Source of the DNA: Fredinandcohnia aciditolerans
Lineage (GTDB): Bacteria; Bacillota; Bacilli; Bacillales; Bacillaceae_L
Reading direction: 5' to 3'
DNA: 54,617 nucleotides
Assembly: GCA_003640645.1 (NCBI GenBank)
Contig: QGHH01000034.1
Location: 1-54,617 of the forward strand
Position numbers and translations under genes: made by a program. The notes beneath the pieces were generated by a model that was given only the letters and a program-made list of their open reading frames with translations, did not search any database and was not told the origin of the DNA. Shown here in pieces: positions 52,650 through 54,617 of this stretch; positions within the stretch are counted from its first letter, which is position 1, and each line of letters starts with the position of its first letter.

Positions 52650-53519
52650 TTAACCTTTTAAAATAGGGGTTACTTTGTCGATAGCTTTTTGTAACTTTTC
52701 GCTATTTAACGCATACATTTGTTTAGCCTCTTTTGATTCCGTTCCAAGAGCAAATAGTTCTAAATCAGCTTGACATTTTTTCATAGTTGAAAGAATTAAA
52801 GGTCTTTCTTGAGGAGATGGTACTTGCAACTTATCATCAAAAAGATCAACTGTTAATTCTCCAAAAGAATTAATCTGTCCGAGAAATACATTTTCAACTG
52901 TAACACCTAATTTTTCCAACTCAGTGTGTAGCCAAGCACGATTTCGTCCAATTGTAGCTAGCGGTTCGTCCATTAAAACACCATCCATAATGACAGTCTG
53001 TGGTTCTTTAATGGAAGGAACGGATAGGTTTAAATCTTTTGCTGTTAATGGTTGATTCTCTTTTTTCAACATAACGGATAAATCTCCTGTTGCCTCTAGC
53101 ACTGCAAATTCTACATCAGACACCTGAAAGACATCCTTTCTGCGAAGTAGTTCTAACAGTTCATCTGTTGTATATCTTTCCTTTTTTAAATTATCTTCCA
53201 TGATTTTACCATCTTTGATAAATACAGTTGATTTCCCTTCTATAAAATTGCGAAAACCTTTACTTTTTAATGAAATTAAACCAGCGAAAAAGGGAATAGC
53301 AGCAAAAATGAAAATTCCAATAATTCCATGAATAATACTTCGTTCAAGTCCCATAGCCACTTCTGCACCTATACTTCCAATAGAAATACCAGTGGCATAT
53401 TCAAAGAAAGAAAGTTCAGAAATTTGCTTTTTCCCTAACCATTTTGTAATTAAAAATAATACAGCAACAAATATTACTGAGCGTAAAGCTATATCTAACC
53501 ATTCAGGCACTATTTTCAC
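52650..53519 (-). CDS. 2Duf protein (DUF421 + DUF1657), last gene of spoVA2mob
   Basis: 289 residues. Three N-terminal membrane segments and a YetF-type DUF421 domain (FFEYATGISIGSIGAEVAMG). A DUF1657 domain forms the C-terminal ~65 residues (MKKCQADLELFALGTESKEA). This fusion is the 2Duf protein, the component of spoVA2mob linked to increased spore heat resistance. Start is a GTG at 53519; another GTG three codons later is better spaced from AAGGGGG, so the start is uncertain by three residues. Confidence 0.9.
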   Translation of the reverse strand: MKIVPEWLDIALRSVIFVAVLFLITKWLGKKQISELSFFEYATGISIGSIGAEVAMGLERSIIHGIIGIFIFAAIPFFAGLISLKSKGFRNFIEGKSTVFIKDGKIMEDNLKKERYTTDELLELLRRKDVFQVSDVEFAVLEATGDLSVMLKKENQPLTAKDLNLSVPSIKEPQTVIMDGVLMDEPLATIGRNRAWLHTELEKLGVTVENVFLGQINSFGELTVDLFDDKLQVPSPQERPLILSTMKKCQADLELFALGTESKEAKQMYALNSEKLQKAIDKVTPILKG

Positions 53520-53540
53520 ACCCCCTTGAAATATAGTTTT

Positions 53541-53747
53541 CTAGAAACCTTTGTACTGAAGCTCCTCTCCTTCTAGTTCTCCTACTCTTTTTTTTAGATC
53601 TTTTATTACTTCGTGTACGACCATCATGGCCTCATGCAACGTTCGCTTTGATTCATCATCTTGAGTCCGTAATGCTAAACTAGAGAGACTTGCTTCTATC
53701 CCTTTTAGACTGGCAAAACACTGTTTAACATCTGATCCTACTGTCAT
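53541..53747 (-). CDS. DUF1657 protein, sixth gene of spoVA2mob
   Basis: 68 residues (MTVGSDVKQCFASLKGIEAS) of the DUF1657 family, related to the first gene of the operon at 1230-1436. AAGGAGA precedes the ATG. It lies between spoVAEb and 2Duf, 11 and 21 bp from its neighbours. Confidence 0.9.
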   Translation of the reverse strand: MTVGSDVKQCFASLKGIEASLSSLALRTQDDESKRTLHEAMMVVHEVIKDLKKRVGELEGEELQYKGF

Positions 53748-53758
53748 CCGAATTCTCC

Positions 53759-54109
53759 TTATCCTTTTGGTTTAAAAAGTAAAGCTCCTATCATGCCGAA
53801 AACAATGGCAGCTGAAATACCGGAACTAGTTACTTCAAACATTCCTGTCAGTACACCAACTAACCCATGTTTTTCTGCTTCCTGCATCGCACCATGAACA
53901 AGAGAATTCCCAAAACTTGTAATCGGAACGGTGGCCCCTGCCCCAGCAAAATCAATCAAAGGTTCATATAAACCAAACCCATCTAAAATGGCCCCCACTA
54001 CTACAAGGCTACTTAACGTATGTCCCGGTGTAAGTTTGAAAACATCAAACATTATCTGCCCAATCACACAAATCAAACCACCTACTGTAAATGCCCAAAA
54101 ATAGGTCAT
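53759..54109 (-). CDS. spoVAEb: SpoVAEb, spore DPA-channel membrane protein
   Basis: 116 residues with several membrane segments and the family sequence [20 protein letters not shown]. The ATG at 54109 follows GGAGGTG at 9 bp; it begins one base after the spoVAD stop. It is part of the DPA channel. Length fits the family. Confidence 0.93.
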   Translation of the reverse strand: MTYFWAFTVGGLICVIGQIMFDVFKLTPGHTLSSLVVVGAILDGFGLYEPLIDFAGAGATVPITSFGNSLVHGAMQEAEKHGLVGVLTGMFEVTSSGISAAIVFGMIGALLFKPKG

Positions 54110-54110
54110 A

Positions 54111-54617
54111 TTATTGTTCACCTCCATATTCAATCGATACCGCATGTGCAATACAAGGAATCGTTTCATTTTGCTGAAAAGAAAGAGGAGATAATAAAGC
54201 ACCTGTTGCCACGACCAACATTCTATTGAATTCACCTTTTTTCATCCGGTTTAGCAGATGACCATAAACTACCGTTGCTGAGCATCCTGCTCCACTTGCT
54301 CCTGCAAGAACCGGTTGCCCCTCCCTATAAATCATAAGGCCACAATCTTGGTATTGCTCTTTACGAATAGGAATTCCATGCTTTTTAAATAGATCCAAAG
54401 AAACTTCATGCCCAATTTTCCCAAGGTCTCCTGTTACAATTAAGTCATAATAAGACGGATTGACGTTTCGTTCTTTTAAATGCGCTTCAATGGTATCAAC
54501 TGCAGCAGGAGCCATAGCCCCTCCCATATTAAACGGATCTGTCAGACCCATATCAATTACACGACCTATTGTTGCAGAAGTGACACGAGGCCCATCCCCA
54601 GAATCACTTAAAAGGGC
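54111..54617 (-). CDS. spoVAD: SpoVAD, C-terminal part (runs off the window edge)
   Basis: The last 168 codons of a SpoVAD protein ([66 protein letters not shown]). The frame is open to the last base. The upstream two-thirds of a SpoVAD start lies at the left end of the window. Either both belong to one gene with about 315 bp missing between the ends, or they are parts of two operons. Confidence 0.93.
   Translation of the reverse strand, partial: ALLSDSGDGPRVTSATIGRVIDMGLTDPFNMGGAMAPAAVDTIEAHLKERNVNPSYYDLIVTGDLGKIGHEVSLDLFKKHGIPIRKEQYQDCGLMIYREGQPVLAGASGAGCSATVVYGHLLNRMKKGEFNRMLVVATGALLSPLSFQQNETIPCIAHAVSIEYGGEQ

Overview
The window is low-GC DNA from a spore-forming Bacillaceae bacterium. 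Evidence is the sporulation and germination genes (SpoVA proteins, CotF-like proteins, a GerA/GerB/GerC receptor), SD-rich ribosome sites (GGAGG-type) and a preQ1 riboswitch. I saw no rRNA, tRNA or CRISPR array. Both termini lie inside spoVAD. The left end carries its first 66 codons and the right end its last 168, and the gene order over both ends is exactly that of the heat-resistance operon spoVA2mob. The window is therefore either a circular molecule opened in spoVAD (about 0.3 kb absent) or a stretch between two directly repeated spoVA2mob operons.

Layout. 0-1.5 kb: first half of spoVA2mob. 1.8-5 kb: spore-coat and acidic lipoprotein genes plus remnants of a subtilase and a LysR regulator. 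5-10.2 kb: MFS exporter with an ArsR-like regulator, a P-loop kinase, adaA and a frameshifted amino-acid permease. 10.6-14.5 kb: a Gabija-type pair (OLD nuclease gajA, UvrD-like helicase gajB). 14.6-21 kb: a decayed, nuclease-rich stretch with a DUF262 fragment, a NucS-like nuclease, an HsdR-N-like gene broken by a 186-bp internal inversion, a GIY-YIG protein and an unknown gene broken by a stop codon. 21.6-25.4 kb: a ger receptor operon. 26.27-47.37 kb: an integrated element bounded by about 47-bp imperfect direct repeats, described below. 47.5-50.2 kb: preQ1 riboswitch and queC-queD-queE-folE, with queC frameshifted. 50.4-52.1 kb: a MocR-type regulator and a small membrane protein. 52.6-54.6 kb: second half of spoVA2mob.

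The 21-kb element has an integrase beside its right repeat, a Rep-like gene, an HTH gene, a YqhQ-like membrane protein, a DUF771 protein and a large defence cargo, but no recognisable conjugation genes. The cargo is a type I restriction-modification operon (half-S, M, S, R, HELIH metallopeptidase), an unknown 281-aa gene, and a five-gene operon TIR - caspase-like protease - SEFIR - Mrr N-domain - Mrr nuclease domain.

Two features tie the cargo together. A nearly identical 19-bp palindrome covers the -10 box of both the hsd operon and the TIR-caspase operon, and a degenerate copy lies in the promoter of a divergent HTH/RHH-like gene, the obvious candidate regulator. The 3' end of the metallopeptidase gene with its terminator-like hairpin occurs three times and brackets the two cargo cassettes downstream of hsd, as if cassettes were added repeatedly at that point.

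Several genes carry single-base frameshifts. Whether these are real decay or consensus errors cannot be told from the sequence alone.
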